Part shown: positions 37,080-45,671 of the stretch, piece by piece
Numbering within the stretch: the stretch's first letter is position 1
Layout of the letters: each line of letters starts with the position of its first letter
Source of the DNA: Curvibacter sp.
Lineage (GTDB): Bacteria; Pseudomonadota; Gammaproteobacteria; Burkholderiales; Burkholderiaceae_C
DNA: 46,447 nucleotides
Direction: 5' to 3'
Assembly (NCBI GenBank): GCA_019233055.1
Contig: JAFAMV010000006.1
Coordinates: 1 to 46,447, forward strand
Notes under the pieces: generated by a model
Databases searched by the model: none
What the model saw: only the letters and a program-made list of their open reading frames with translations
Told to the model about the DNA's origin: nothing
Translations under genes and position numbers: made by a program

Positions 37080-37730
37080 ATGCCCCGTGTCAGTCGTCAG
37101 CAAACCGAGCAGCACCGTGCCGCGATCGAGGAGGCCTCTTCGCGCCTGTTCCGCGAGCGGGGCATCCAGGCCGTCAGCGTGGCGGACCTGATGCGTGCTG
37201 CAGGCCTGACCCACGGGGGCTTTTACGGCCATTTCGAGTCCAAGGAGGCGCTGGCGGGCGTGGCCTGCGCCAAGGCCTTCGCCCAATCGGTCGAGCGCTG
37301 GCAAGGCCGGATCGAGCAGGCCGAGCGCCCGGCGCAGGCCCGTGCCGCCATCGTCCGGGCCTACCTCAGCGAACACAGCCGCGACAGCGCAGGCCTTGGC
37401 TGTCCCGCTTCGGCGCTGGCCACCGATGCCGCCCGTGAGGAGCCGGCCTCCCCCCTGCGACAGAACTACCTGGGTGGGGTGAGCCAACTGCTGGACCTGT
37501 TGGCCCAGGTCCAGCCTGCGCCGGGCACCGAGGTCGCCCGTCGTCAGGCCCTGGTCGAACTGTCCCTGATGGTGGGGGCGCAGATGCTGGCCCGCGCGAC
37601 CCAGGGCAATCCGCTGTCGGAGGCGGTGCTGGACGCCGCCTGTGAACACCTGCTGCCCCTGGCAGAGCCCGATCCGCCTCGCGGGCGGGCCGATCCTGAT
37701 TCCCAACCCCCGGCGGCGCAAGCCGACTGA
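37080..37730 (+). CDS. TetR/AcrR-family repressor
   Basis: A 216-residue regulator. The N-terminal helix-turn-helix reads RLFRERGIQAVSVADLMRAAGLTHGGFYGHFESKEAL (about 22-58), a textbook TetR_N domain. The ligand domain (60-216) resembles the TetR_C groups beside efflux genes. No Shine-Dalgarno precedes the ATG at 37080, and the operator-like palindrome abuts it, so the message may have a very short leader. The MFS transporter follows after 15 nt and is probably its regulated partner in one operon. Confidence 0.92.
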   Translation: MPRVSRQQTEQHRAAIEEASSRLFRERGIQAVSVADLMRAAGLTHGGFYGHFESKEALAGVACAKAFAQSVERWQGRIEQAERPAQARAAIVRAYLSEHSRDSAGLGCPASALATDAAREEPASPLRQNYLGGVSQLLDLLAQVQPAPGTEVARRQALVELSLMVGAQMLARATQGNPLSEAVLDAACEHLLPLAEPDPPRGRADPDSQPPAAQAD

Positions 37731-37745
37731 CCGAAAGAGACGACC

Positions 37746-39056
37746 ATGTTTGCACAAGCCCTTTCGCGCCGGCTGGCGCGCCGCGGCATCCACTATGCCT
37801 GGGTGGTGGCCGCCATCGCCTTCCTCACCATGCTGTCCTCGGCAGCAGCCCTCGGTCTGCCGGGGGCCTTCCTGCAGCCCTTGAACCATGAGTTCGGCTG
37901 GAGCACCGAGCAGATGTCGTCGGCGCTGGCGGTGCGCTTTGCGCTGTATGGCCTGTTGGGGCCTTTTGCCGCGATCTTCATGAACTGGTATGGCCTGCGC
38001 CGCATGATCTGCATTGCGCTGGCCCTGATCGCCGTCGGGCTGTTGCTGGTGTCCACCGCCATGACGCAGCTGTGGCAGCTGCAACTGCTCTGGGGCCTGG
38101 TGCTGGGCACCGGCTCCGGTCTGACCGCCCTGGTGCTCGGCGCCACGGTCGCGACCCAGTGGTTCGAGCAGCGCCGGGGCCTGGTGCTGGGCCTGCTGAC
38201 GGCCAGTTCGGCGACCGGCCAACTGATCTTCCTGCCGATGGCCGCCTGGCTCATCGAGCATGTGGGCTGGCGTGCGGCCATCGCCCCGGCCGTCGGGCTC
38301 AGCGTGCTGGTGGCGGTGCTGGCCATGCTTTTCATGAAGAGCCGGCCCGAAGACCTGGGGTTGCGCCCTTACGGCGCGGGCCCGGCACCGGCGCCGCAGG
38401 CGGGCGCTGCCGGTGCGCCGGTCCGGCGCAGCCTGCTGGAACCCCTGGCCGCCCTGGCCACGGCGGCGCGCAGCGGCACCTTCTGGGTGTTGGCGGGCAC
38501 CTTCTTCGTCTGCGGTCTGAGCACCGGCGGCCTGATCCAGACCCACTTCATTTCACTGTGCGGCGACTACGGGCTGGGCCCGGTGCCGGCGGCTTCGGTG
38601 CTGGCCATGATCGGCGCCTTCGACTTCATCGGCACGATCGCCTCGGGCTGGCTGTCCGATCGTTTCGACAACCGCAGGCTGCTGTTCTGGTACTACGGCC
38701 TGCGCGGTCTTTCGCTGATGTGGCTGCCGCATTCCGACTTCAGCCTCTACGGCCTGTCGTTCTTCGCGATGTTCTACGGCCTGGACTGGGTGGCCACCGT
38801 GCCACCCACCGCCAAGCTGACCACCGCCACCTTCGACAAGGCCCGCGGACCGATGATCTTCGGCTGGATCTTCGCCGCCCACCAACTGGGCAGCGCCGCA
38901 GCGGCCTATGGTGCGGGCCTGACCCGCACCATCATGATGTCCTACAGCCCGGCCATCTATGCGGCCGGCCTGGCCTGCCTGCTGGCGGCGCTGTCGGTGT
39001 TCCTGGTGCGTCCGCGTGCCGTCCTCGCGCCGGCACGACCGGCCGCCCAGTCCTGA
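37746..39056 (+). CDS. MFS transporter (monocarboxylate/oxalate-formate type)
   Basis: A 436-residue protein with about twelve membrane helices. The start HYAWVVAAIAFLTMLSSAAALGLPGAFLQPLNHEFGWS resembles MCT/OFA-group carriers of organic acids. The loop motif is LGATVATQWFEQRRGLVLGLL, and the central loop around residues 205-228 is Ala/Pro-rich. It is transcribed with the TetR-family gene just upstream, so its substrate may be the effector of that repressor. The substrate itself, whether organic acid or drug, is not readable. It converges with cysK (6 nt between stops). Confidence 0.9.
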   Translation: MFAQALSRRLARRGIHYAWVVAAIAFLTMLSSAAALGLPGAFLQPLNHEFGWSTEQMSSALAVRFALYGLLGPFAAIFMNWYGLRRMICIALALIAVGLLLVSTAMTQLWQLQLLWGLVLGTGSGLTALVLGATVATQWFEQRRGLVLGLLTASSATGQLIFLPMAAWLIEHVGWRAAIAPAVGLSVLVAVLAMLFMKSRPEDLGLRPYGAGPAPAPQAGAAGAPVRRSLLEPLAALATAARSGTFWVLAGTFFVCGLSTGGLIQTHFISLCGDYGLGPVPAASVLAMIGAFDFIGTIASGWLSDRFDNRRLLFWYYGLRGLSLMWLPHSDFSLYGLSFFAMFYGLDWVATVPPTAKLTTATFDKARGPMIFGWIFAAHQLGSAAAAYGAGLTRTIMMSYSPAIYAAGLACLLAALSVFLVRPRAVLAPARPAAQS

Positions 39057-39062
39057 GCGGGT

Positions 39063-39980
39063 TCAGGTCGGCAGGAAGCCTTCGGTCGACAGGTAGCGCT
39101 CGCCGGTGTCGTAGTTGAAGCCCAGGACCGTCGCACCGGCCGGCAGTTCCGGCAGCTTCTGGGCGATGGCCGCCAGCGTGGCGCCCGACGAGATGCCCAC
39201 CAACAGACCCTCCTCGCGGGCCGAGCGACGGGCGTATTCTCGTGCCGGCTCGGCCTCCACCTGGATCACGCCGTCGAGCAGGCTGGTGTCCAGGTTCTTG
39301 GGCACGAAGCCGGCGCCGATGCCCTGGATGGGGTGGGGCGCCGGGGCGCCGCCCGAGATCACCGGCGAAGCCGTAGGCTCGACCGCAAAGACCTTCAGCT
39401 GGGGGAATCTCTGCTTCAGGACCCGGGCCGTGCCGGTGATGTGTCCGCCGGTTCCCACGCCGGTGATCAGCACATCGATGCCCTGTGGGAAGTCGGCCGC
39501 GATTTCCTCGGCGGTGGTGCGCACATGCACCTCGATGTTGGCCGGGTTTTCAAACTGCTGGGGCATCCAGGCGCCGGGGGTGGCGGCCACCAGCTCTTCG
39601 GCACGGGCGATGGCGCCCTTCATGCCCTTCTCGCGCGGGGTGAGGTCGAAGCTGGCGCCGTAGGCCAGCATCAGCCGGCGGCGTTCGATGGACATGCTTT
39701 CGGGCATCACCAGCACCAGCTTGTAGCCTTTCACCGCAGCCACCATCGCCAGTCCGACGCCGGTGTTGCCCGAGGTGGGTTCGATGATGGTGCCGCCCGG
39801 CTTGAGCACGCCCGATTTTTCGGCCTCCTCGACCATCGCCAGGGCGATGCGGTCCTTGATCGAGCCGCCCGGGTTGCTGCGCTCGGACTTGATCCACACA
39901 TTGGCACCGGGCCCGAACAGGCGGTTGATGCGCACATGCGGGGTGCGGCCAATGGTCTGAAGAATGTTGTCGGCTTTCAT
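39063..39980 (-). CDS. cysK: Cysteine synthase A (O-acetylserine sulfhydrylase)
   Basis: A 305-residue PLP enzyme making cysteine from O-acetylserine and sulfide. Lys42 in [13 protein letters not shown] forms the Schiff base. [11 protein letters not shown] (69-79) binds substrate, [10 protein letters not shown] binds the phosphate, and [11 protein letters not shown] and [10 protein letters not shown] are family landmarks. An AGGAGA ribosome site precedes the ATG. It is divergent from rnpB with about 100 bp between. Relatives include CysM and cystathionine beta-synthase, but length and motifs favour CysK. Confidence 0.95.
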   Translation of the reverse strand: MKADNILQTIGRTPHVRINRLFGPGANVWIKSERSNPGGSIKDRIALAMVEEAEKSGVLKPGGTIIEPTSGNTGVGLAMVAAVKGYKLVLVMPESMSIERRRLMLAYGASFDLTPREKGMKGAIARAEELVAATPGAWMPQQFENPANIEVHVRTTAEEIAADFPQGIDVLITGVGTGGHITGTARVLKQRFPQLKVFAVEPTASPVISGGAPAPHPIQGIGAGFVPKNLDTSLLDGVIQVEAEPAREYARRSAREEGLLVGISSGATLAAIAQKLPELPAGATVLGFNYDTGERYLSTEGFLPT

Positions 39981-40066
39981 GCGGTCTCCTGAGGGGTGAG
40001 GAATGCGATGAGCGCATTCTGGACCACTTCAAGGACAGACTCCGATCTATGCATATGTCTTGCGGC

Positions 40067-40072
40067 GATAAT
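40067..40072 (+). promoter_or_regulatory. Probable -10 box of rnpB
   Basis: GATAAT at 40067-40072 lies about 10 bp before the inferred 5' end of the RNase P RNA. I see no convincing -35 hexamer at the proper distance, so only the -10 is proposed. Confidence 0.45.
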
Positions 40073-40080
40073 GCAGCCCG

Positions 40081-40545
40081 TGAAGCCTGCCAGACCGCCG
40101 CTGGTGCATGCCGCAAGGGCGGCGACGCAAGTCGCCGTGTGGAAACACCGCACTGGAGGAACGTCCGGACTGCACAGGACAGCGTAGGAGCTAACGGCTC
40201 TCCACCGTGAGGTGAGGATCAGAGCAACAGAGACGAGTCTGTTCGGCCACTCCAGACCAAGGTGTTCTGGGGGCTGTGGCGCAAGCCGCGGTGAGGTCGG
40301 TGTCAACCGACCCGGTCACGCGCAAGCGTGATCCCCCCCAGCCACCCTGACTGGGAACCGATCAGGGTGAAACGGGCAATCTCTACGCGCAGCAATACCA
40401 AGTAGGCCAACGTTGATGTGGTTCCGCAGAGTTGGCGGGTAGGTAGCATCGAGCCGGGTGGGCGACCCCCGGCCCAGAGTAATGGCGGTCACGCCCCGGG
40501 CAACCGGGGTGCACAGAATCCGGCTTATCGGCGGGCTTCACACTT
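40081..40545 (+). ncRNA. rnpB: RNase P RNA, bacterial class A
   Basis: The catalytic RNA that trims tRNA 5' leaders. The P1 arms GAAGCCTGCC (40082-40091) and GGCGGGCTTC (40530-40539) pair with one G-U. The conserved core GGAGGAACGTCCGGACT near 40154-40170, the GGTGAAACGGGCAATCTCTA segment near 40367, AGTAATGGCGGTCAC near 40478, and the 3' signature ACAGAATCCGGCTTATCGG (40513-40531) leave little doubt. The total length of about 460 nt is at the upper end for the class, with a GC-rich variable arm between 40260 and 40360. The ends are approximate. It converges with the MFS gene. Confidence 0.97.
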
Positions 40546-40585
40546 TATCCATCGGCGCCGCGCGCCTGGGGCAGGCGGCTCAGGG

Positions 40586-41827
40586 TCAGCCCTGGCGACC
40601 CGCGCAGGCCCGGCGCACCCGCCAGTTCCAGGCGGCCCCGAGGGCCAGCAGCACGCTGGTGCCCAGAAAGACCCAGCGCATGCCCAACTGGCCGCCCACC
40701 AGCCCGCCGAGCAGCGGGCCGACCACCTGACCGGCGTATTGGGCCGAGGTCGAGTAGCCCAGCATCTGGCCGGCACGGCCTTCAGGCACCTGGTGGCGGA
40801 TCACGCTGGCGATGCAGGGCAGCAGGCCACCGAGCGCCAGGCCCATGAGAAAGCGCAGTCCGATCAGCTGCCAGCCCCGGCTCACGAAGGCCTGGGGGAT
40901 CAGCAGCAGGGCCGAGACCGTCAGGCACGCGATGATCACCTGCCAATGGCCGACACGGTCGGCCCAGCGACCCAGCAGCGAGGCCGACAGGATGCTGCCC
41001 AGGGCGGCGGCCGACATCACGATGCCGGCGGTCAGGGTGACCCGGGCCGGGTCGTCAACCAGGGGCGCCACATAGACGGTGATGATGGGCTCGATGGACA
41101 TGTTGGCCAGCATGAGCAGCAGCCCTGTGCAGAGCATGGCGCGCAGCGGGCGCCGCTGCGGGATGTCGTGCCAGCCGCCGCCTTTGCCTGACCAGGCCTT
41201 GGCGGGGTTTCGGCCGCGTAGGTCCTCGCGGATCAGGCCGGCCGTGGTCAGAAAGGCCACGAAGATCACGGCGCCGGCGGCGAAGAAGGTCCAGCGTATG
41301 CCGATCAGGGGCGGAAGCGCTCCACCGATCAGCGGGCCGACCAGATTGCCGGCCATGATCGCGGACGACAGGGTGCCCAACGCCCAGCCGGACCGGTTTT
41401 TCGGCGTCTGGGTGGCCACCAGCACGGTCGAGCCCGAGGCGTAGCCGCCCAGAAAACCGGCCAGCAGGCGCAAGGCCACCAACTGCCAGGCCTGCTGCGC
41501 CAGGCCGATCAGGGCCATGGCCACCGCCATGCCCAGGCTGGCCCGAATCAGCATGAGCTTGCGGCCATAGCGGTCGGCCAGGCGTCCCCACAGGGGGGCC
41601 ACCAGCGCCGCCGACAGGAAGGTGGCGCCATAGGCGGCGCCTGACCATTGCACGATGGCCGCCGGATCATGGATGCCGAGCTGCTCCACGTACAGGGGCA
41701 GAAATGGCAGCAGCAGGGTCATGGCCACGATGGTCGTGAAAGAGCCGAACATGCAGACCAGGAGGTTGCGTCGCCAGTGGGGTGAGGCCGGGTCATGCGG
41801 CGGGGCTTCGTGGGTGGAGGTGTTCAT
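40586..41827 (-). CDS. MFS multidrug-efflux-type transporter
   Basis: About 413 residues and twelve helices. The start HWRRNLLVCMFGSFTTIVAMTLLLPFLPLYVEQLG, motif A APLWGRLADRYGRKLMLIRASLG and motif C-like VGPLIGGALPP place it in the MdtG/DHA1 drug-proton antiporter group. The second half repeats the motif (GSILSASLLGRWADRVG). The frame is open to 41932, but the ATG at 41827 gives the normal start; the ribosome site is weak. It is divergent from the BMP-family gene. The exported compound is unknown. Confidence 0.9.
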   Translation of the reverse strand: MNTSTHEAPPHDPASPHWRRNLLVCMFGSFTTIVAMTLLLPFLPLYVEQLGIHDPAAIVQWSGAAYGATFLSAALVAPLWGRLADRYGRKLMLIRASLGMAVAMALIGLAQQAWQLVALRLLAGFLGGYASGSTVLVATQTPKNRSGWALGTLSSAIMAGNLVGPLIGGALPPLIGIRWTFFAAGAVIFVAFLTTAGLIREDLRGRNPAKAWSGKGGGWHDIPQRRPLRAMLCTGLLLMLANMSIEPIITVYVAPLVDDPARVTLTAGIVMSAAALGSILSASLLGRWADRVGHWQVIIACLTVSALLLIPQAFVSRGWQLIGLRFLMGLALGGLLPCIASVIRHQVPEGRAGQMLGYSTSAQYAGQVVGPLLGGLVGGQLGMRWVFLGTSVLLALGAAWNWRVRRACAGRQG

Positions 41828-41935
41828 GGGGCAAGGGGGCAAGGTGCCTGGGCATTGTGGTCGGGGCGTGCAGGCTTGTCCCTTCACCATTGGCGTGCCC
41901 AGGCATCGCGGGGGCTCGGGGCACCGGGGCATGGG

Positions 41936-41943
41936 TATAGAAT
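41936..41943 (+). promoter_or_regulatory. Probable -10 region of the BMP-family gene
   Basis: TATAGAAT at 41936-41943 is the best -10-like sequence in the 188-bp gap between the divergent MFS and BMP-family genes. It would give a leader of about 65 nt before the ATG at 42016. No clear -35 is seen. Confidence 0.4.
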
Positions 41944-42015
41944 TTCGCCCCTGCCCGCAGGTGTCCCGGCTGCCTGGGCGGTGTTGCCATCCCCGGGGCC
42001 ATGTAGAGGACCACC

Positions 42016-43107
42016 ATGTACAAAAACCTCGCTGCCGTGTTCGCGGCCGCCTGCCTGTTCCCGCTTTCTCCCCATGCTGCGCCGGCCGAGGCGCCCAAGC
42101 CGCCGGTCAAGGCGGCTTTCGTCTATGTCACACCGCTCACCGATGCGGGCTGGGTCCACCAGCACGATGAGGCCCGCAAGGCGGTCGAGGCCGCGCTGGG
42201 CCCCCGGGTCCAGACCCGCTACGTCGAGGATGTGGCCGAGGGCGCCGATGCCGAACGGGTGATCCGCGAGCTGGCGCGCGAGGGCAACCAGATCATCTTC
42301 ACGCCGAGCTTCGGCTACATGGAGCCGACACTGAAGGTGGCGCGCGATTTTCCGGACGTGAAGTTCGAATCCATCACCGGCTACAAGACCGCGCCGAATG
42401 TGGCGACCGCCAACGCCCGCTACTACGAGGGGCGCTATCTGTCGGGCGTGGTGGCCGGCCGCATGAGCCACAGCGGCGTGGCGGGTTATGTGGCCGGTTT
42501 TCCGATCCCCGAGGTGCTCCAGGGCATCGACGCCTTCACGCTGGGCATGCGCTCGGTGCGAGCGGATGCGGTGGTCAAGGTGATCTGGCTGCAGGCCTGG
42601 TTCGACCCGCCGCGCGAGCGCGATGCCGCCATGACCCTGATGAACCAGGGGGCCGATGTGCTGGCCTTCCACACCGGCTCGACCGCCGTCATGGCGGCCG
42701 CCCAGGAGCGCGGCCGGATGGCGGTGGCCTACCACTCCGACATGCGCCGGGTGGCGCCCCAGGCGCAGATCGTGGCGGTGACGCACCAGTGGGGCGACTA
42801 CGACACCCGCCGGGTGCAGGCGGTGCTGGACGGCACTTGGACGCCGACCCAGGTCTGGGGCGGGGTCCGCGAGGGCATGATCCGCATCGGCGATTTCGGG
42901 TCCCAGGTGCCGGCCCGGGTGCGGGAAGAGGCTTTGGCCCTGCAGCAGGAGATGGCCGCAGGCCGCCTGCAGCCTTTCCGTGCGGCCGCGCATCCGGTGC
43001 GTGACAACCAGGGGCATGTGGTGATCGCGCCGGGCACGGCCCTCAGCGATGCCCAGATCCTGGCCATCGACTGGCTGGTGGAGGGGGTCCAGGGGGCGCC
43101 GCGCTGA
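42016..43107 (+). CDS. BMP-family (PnrA-like) purine nucleoside-type substrate-binding protein
   Basis: A 363-residue protein with a signal peptide (YKNLAAVFAAACLFPLSPHAAPA). It has the basic membrane protein family start AAFVYVTPLTDAGWVHQHDEARKA, then IIFTPSFGYMEPTLKVARDFPDVKFESITGY. ANARYYEGRYLSGVVAGRMS and HTGSTAVMAAAQERGRMAVAYHSDM are other family markers. Members such as PnrA bind purine nucleosides for ABC import. Gene order supports a purine ligand: guanine deaminase follows after 48 nt. No permease or ATPase gene is adjacent. An AGAGGA ribosome site precedes the ATG. Confidence 0.9.
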   Translation: MYKNLAAVFAAACLFPLSPHAAPAEAPKPPVKAAFVYVTPLTDAGWVHQHDEARKAVEAALGPRVQTRYVEDVAEGADAERVIRELAREGNQIIFTPSFGYMEPTLKVARDFPDVKFESITGYKTAPNVATANARYYEGRYLSGVVAGRMSHSGVAGYVAGFPIPEVLQGIDAFTLGMRSVRADAVVKVIWLQAWFDPPRERDAAMTLMNQGADVLAFHTGSTAVMAAAQERGRMAVAYHSDMRRVAPQAQIVAVTHQWGDYDTRRVQAVLDGTWTPTQVWGGVREGMIRIGDFGSQVPARVREEALALQQEMAAGRLQPFRAAAHPVRDNQGHVVIAPGTALSDAQILAIDWLVEGVQGAPR

Positions 43108-43155
43108 ACCGGCGCCGCGGGGCGGGAGCCGCTTGGCAGGGGTATGCTCGGGCCC

Positions 43156-44433
43156 ATGCATGCCTACCGAGCCTCACTCCTGCGATTCAATCCCGACCGC
43201 AGCGCCGTCTACGACGAGGACGGCCTGCTGGTCGTCGGGCCGGGCCCGGACGGTACGCAGATCGTGCATGCGGCAGGCGCCTGGCAGGAACTGAGGGCCC
43301 GCCATGCGGGCCTGAGCATCACGCACTGGCCGGGGCATCTGATCGCCCCGGGGTTTGTCGACCTGCACCTGCATTTTCCCCAGACCGACGTCATCGGTTC
43401 GCCCGCCGAAGGGTTGTTGCCCTGGCTTGAGAAGTACACCTTCCCGCACGAGTCCCGTTTCCATGACCCGGGGCATGCCAGCGAGGTGGCTGGCTTTTTT
43501 CTGGAAGAGCTGCTGCGCCAGGGAGTCAGCACCGCACTGGCCTTCGCGACTTCGCATCCGGCCTCGGTCGACGCCCTGTTCACGCAGGCGCAGGCCCGCG
43601 GCATGCGCCTCATCACCGGCAAGGTCTTGCAGGACCGCCACTCGCCTGACGGGGTGCGTGACGACACGGAGCAGAGCCTGCTCGACACCGAATCGCTGAT
43701 CCGGCGCTGGCATGGTGTGGATCGCCTGGGCTATGCGATCACACCCCGGTTCGCGCCCACCAGCACCCCGGCCCAGCTGCGCGGTGCCGGCGAGTTGGCG
43801 GCGCGCCATCCGGGCGTCTGGATCCAGTCGCATGTGGCCGAGAATCTGGCCGAGATCGCCTGGGCCCGCGAGCTGTTTCCCGATTCGCGCAGCTACCTCG
43901 GCACCTATGCCGACTTCGGGCTGATGCGTGAGCGCGCCGTCTATGCGCATTGCATCCATTTCGATGACGCGGATCGCCAACTGATGCGTGAGACCGGCGC
44001 GGCGGCGGCGGTCAGTCCGACCAGCAACCTCTTTCTGGGCAGCGGCTTCTTCGACTATGCAGGGGCCGACCGGGTCGGCTTCCGCTATGGGCTGGCCAGC
44101 GATGTGGGCGGTGGCACCTCGTTCAGCCCCTTCAAGACGATGCTGGCGGCCTACTGTGTGGGGCGCGAAGGGCAGACCAAACCCGGACTCAGCCTCTCGC
44201 CTCAGCATCTGTGGTGGCAGCACACGGCCGGTGCCGCCCAGGCCCTGGGCCTGGAAGGCGTGGTGGGCAATCTGCAGCCCGGTTGCGAGGCCGATTTCGT
44301 GCGCCTCGACCCCCGGGCCACGCCGCTGTTGGCGCGCAAGATGGCGCAGGTGTCCAGCCTGGATGAGCTGCTGTTTGCGCTCATCGTGCTGGGGGACGAT
44401 CGCCTCGTGGTGCAGACCGTGCTGGCCTCCTGA
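43156..44433 (+). CDS. guaD: Guanine deaminase
   Basis: A 425-residue amidohydrolase converting guanine to xanthine and ammonia. The zinc motif HLH is at 71-73 in [28 protein letters not shown], a segment characteristic of GuaD. Further ligands are in QSHVAEN and YAHCIHF, and the last Asp in [13 protein letters not shown]. The ATG at 43156 is preferred over 43144 because the family begins near MHAYRA. It probably forms a unit with the BMP-family binding protein, linking purine uptake to use as a nitrogen source. Confidence 0.95.
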   Translation: MHAYRASLLRFNPDRSAVYDEDGLLVVGPGPDGTQIVHAAGAWQELRARHAGLSITHWPGHLIAPGFVDLHLHFPQTDVIGSPAEGLLPWLEKYTFPHESRFHDPGHASEVAGFFLEELLRQGVSTALAFATSHPASVDALFTQAQARGMRLITGKVLQDRHSPDGVRDDTEQSLLDTESLIRRWHGVDRLGYAITPRFAPTSTPAQLRGAGELAARHPGVWIQSHVAENLAEIAWARELFPDSRSYLGTYADFGLMRERAVYAHCIHFDDADRQLMRETGAAAAVSPTSNLFLGSGFFDYAGADRVGFRYGLASDVGGGTSFSPFKTMLAAYCVGREGQTKPGLSLSPQHLWWQHTAGAAQALGLEGVVGNLQPGCEADFVRLDPRATPLLARKMAQVSSLDELLFALIVLGDDRLVVQTVLAS

Positions 44434-44519
44434 GGCCGGCCGCCGTTCGGGCGACCCACCCAGGCGGTGTCCGGGCTTGGGCAGGGCATTGCCTAGAATG
44501 CAGTCCAAGGAACCTCATC

Positions 44520-45086
<567 letters not shown>

Positions 45087-45100
45087 GCTGGTGGAACCCG

Positions 45101-45230
45101 CTTGAACTTTGAATAAGGCGCGGAATTCCGCGCATTTGATCGAATCTTGAATTTGGCGCGGGTACCTGCGCTTTTGATTGGAGCTTGAATTAGGCGCAGG
45201 TTTCCGCGCTTTTTCACATTTAAGTTCAAG
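45101..45230. repeat. Three tandem 38-bp palindromic units within a 9-bp inverted repeat
   Basis: Units occupy 45108-45145, 45146-45183 and 45184-45221, each opening with a CTTGAAT-like stretch and holding a 16-bp palindromic core at 45118-45133, 45156-45171 and 45194-45209. The spacing is exactly 38 bp. The first core, GCGCGGAATTCCGCGC, is a perfect palindrome; the others, GCGCGGGTACCTGCGC and GCGCAGGTTTCCGCGC, are imperfect. Each core is followed by a T-rich stretch. The block is bracketed by CTTGAACTT (45101-45109) and AAGTTCAAG (45222-45230). It lies between dcd and a small unknown gene. It may be a triple terminator, a protein-binding array or a REP/MITE-like dispersed element. Confidence 0.85.
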
Positions 45231-45280
45231 GCCGGGTCGGCATGATGGGGGCCATCACGTGTGTGCTTTCGAGGTCTCCC

Positions 45281-45652
45281 ATGATCATTCCGCTGCCCCT
45301 GGTTCCCCGCGACGTCAAGCGCGAGCCCCTGGCCGAGCGCGATGCGCAAGTGCCTCAGAGTTTCGACCACATCGATCCGTCCATCCGGGTGGGCCGCGTT
45401 GAAGAGGCGCCGCTCGACCTGGGTCAACTCGTCATCGCCTCGCTGGAAGGCCACGACCTGCAGGCCTTCAGCAGCCTGATGGCGCGCGAGCGCCTGCCGC
45501 TGCAGCCGGCGCGCATGCTGTACGACCGCGTCTATGCCTTCGAGCGCCTGGCGCAGGCGCATGCGAGCCAGGCGCCGGATCTGCAGAACCTGGCCGGCCA
45601 GATCTTCGACAACTACCAGGCGCGGGGCGAGTGGATCGGAATGATCCACTGA
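45281..45652 (+). CDS. Hypothetical protein, 123 residues
   Basis: I do not recognise this family. The frame starts MIIPLPLVPRDVKREPLAER, with a GAGG ribosome-site-like sequence 8 nt before the ATG. An in-frame ATG at 45242 would add 13 less plausible residues. The middle is predicted helical (LDLGQLVIASLEGHDLQAFSSLMARERL, QPARMLYDRVYAFERLAQAHASQAP). The product is charged, with no signal peptide, membrane segment or cysteine cluster. Codon use fits the neighbours, so it is probably a real gene. It converges with the lactate dehydrogenase gene (19 nt between stops). Confidence 0.65.
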   Translation: MIIPLPLVPRDVKREPLAERDAQVPQSFDHIDPSIRVGRVEEAPLDLGQLVIASLEGHDLQAFSSLMARERLPLQPARMLYDRVYAFERLAQAHASQAPDLQNLAGQIFDNYQARGEWIGMIH

Positions 45653-45671
45653 GCGTCCCGCTGTTCCAGCT

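Noticed and set aside
45101..45230. CRISPR array
   Set aside because: The 38-bp units are contiguous with no unique spacers, there are only three, and no cas genes are nearby.
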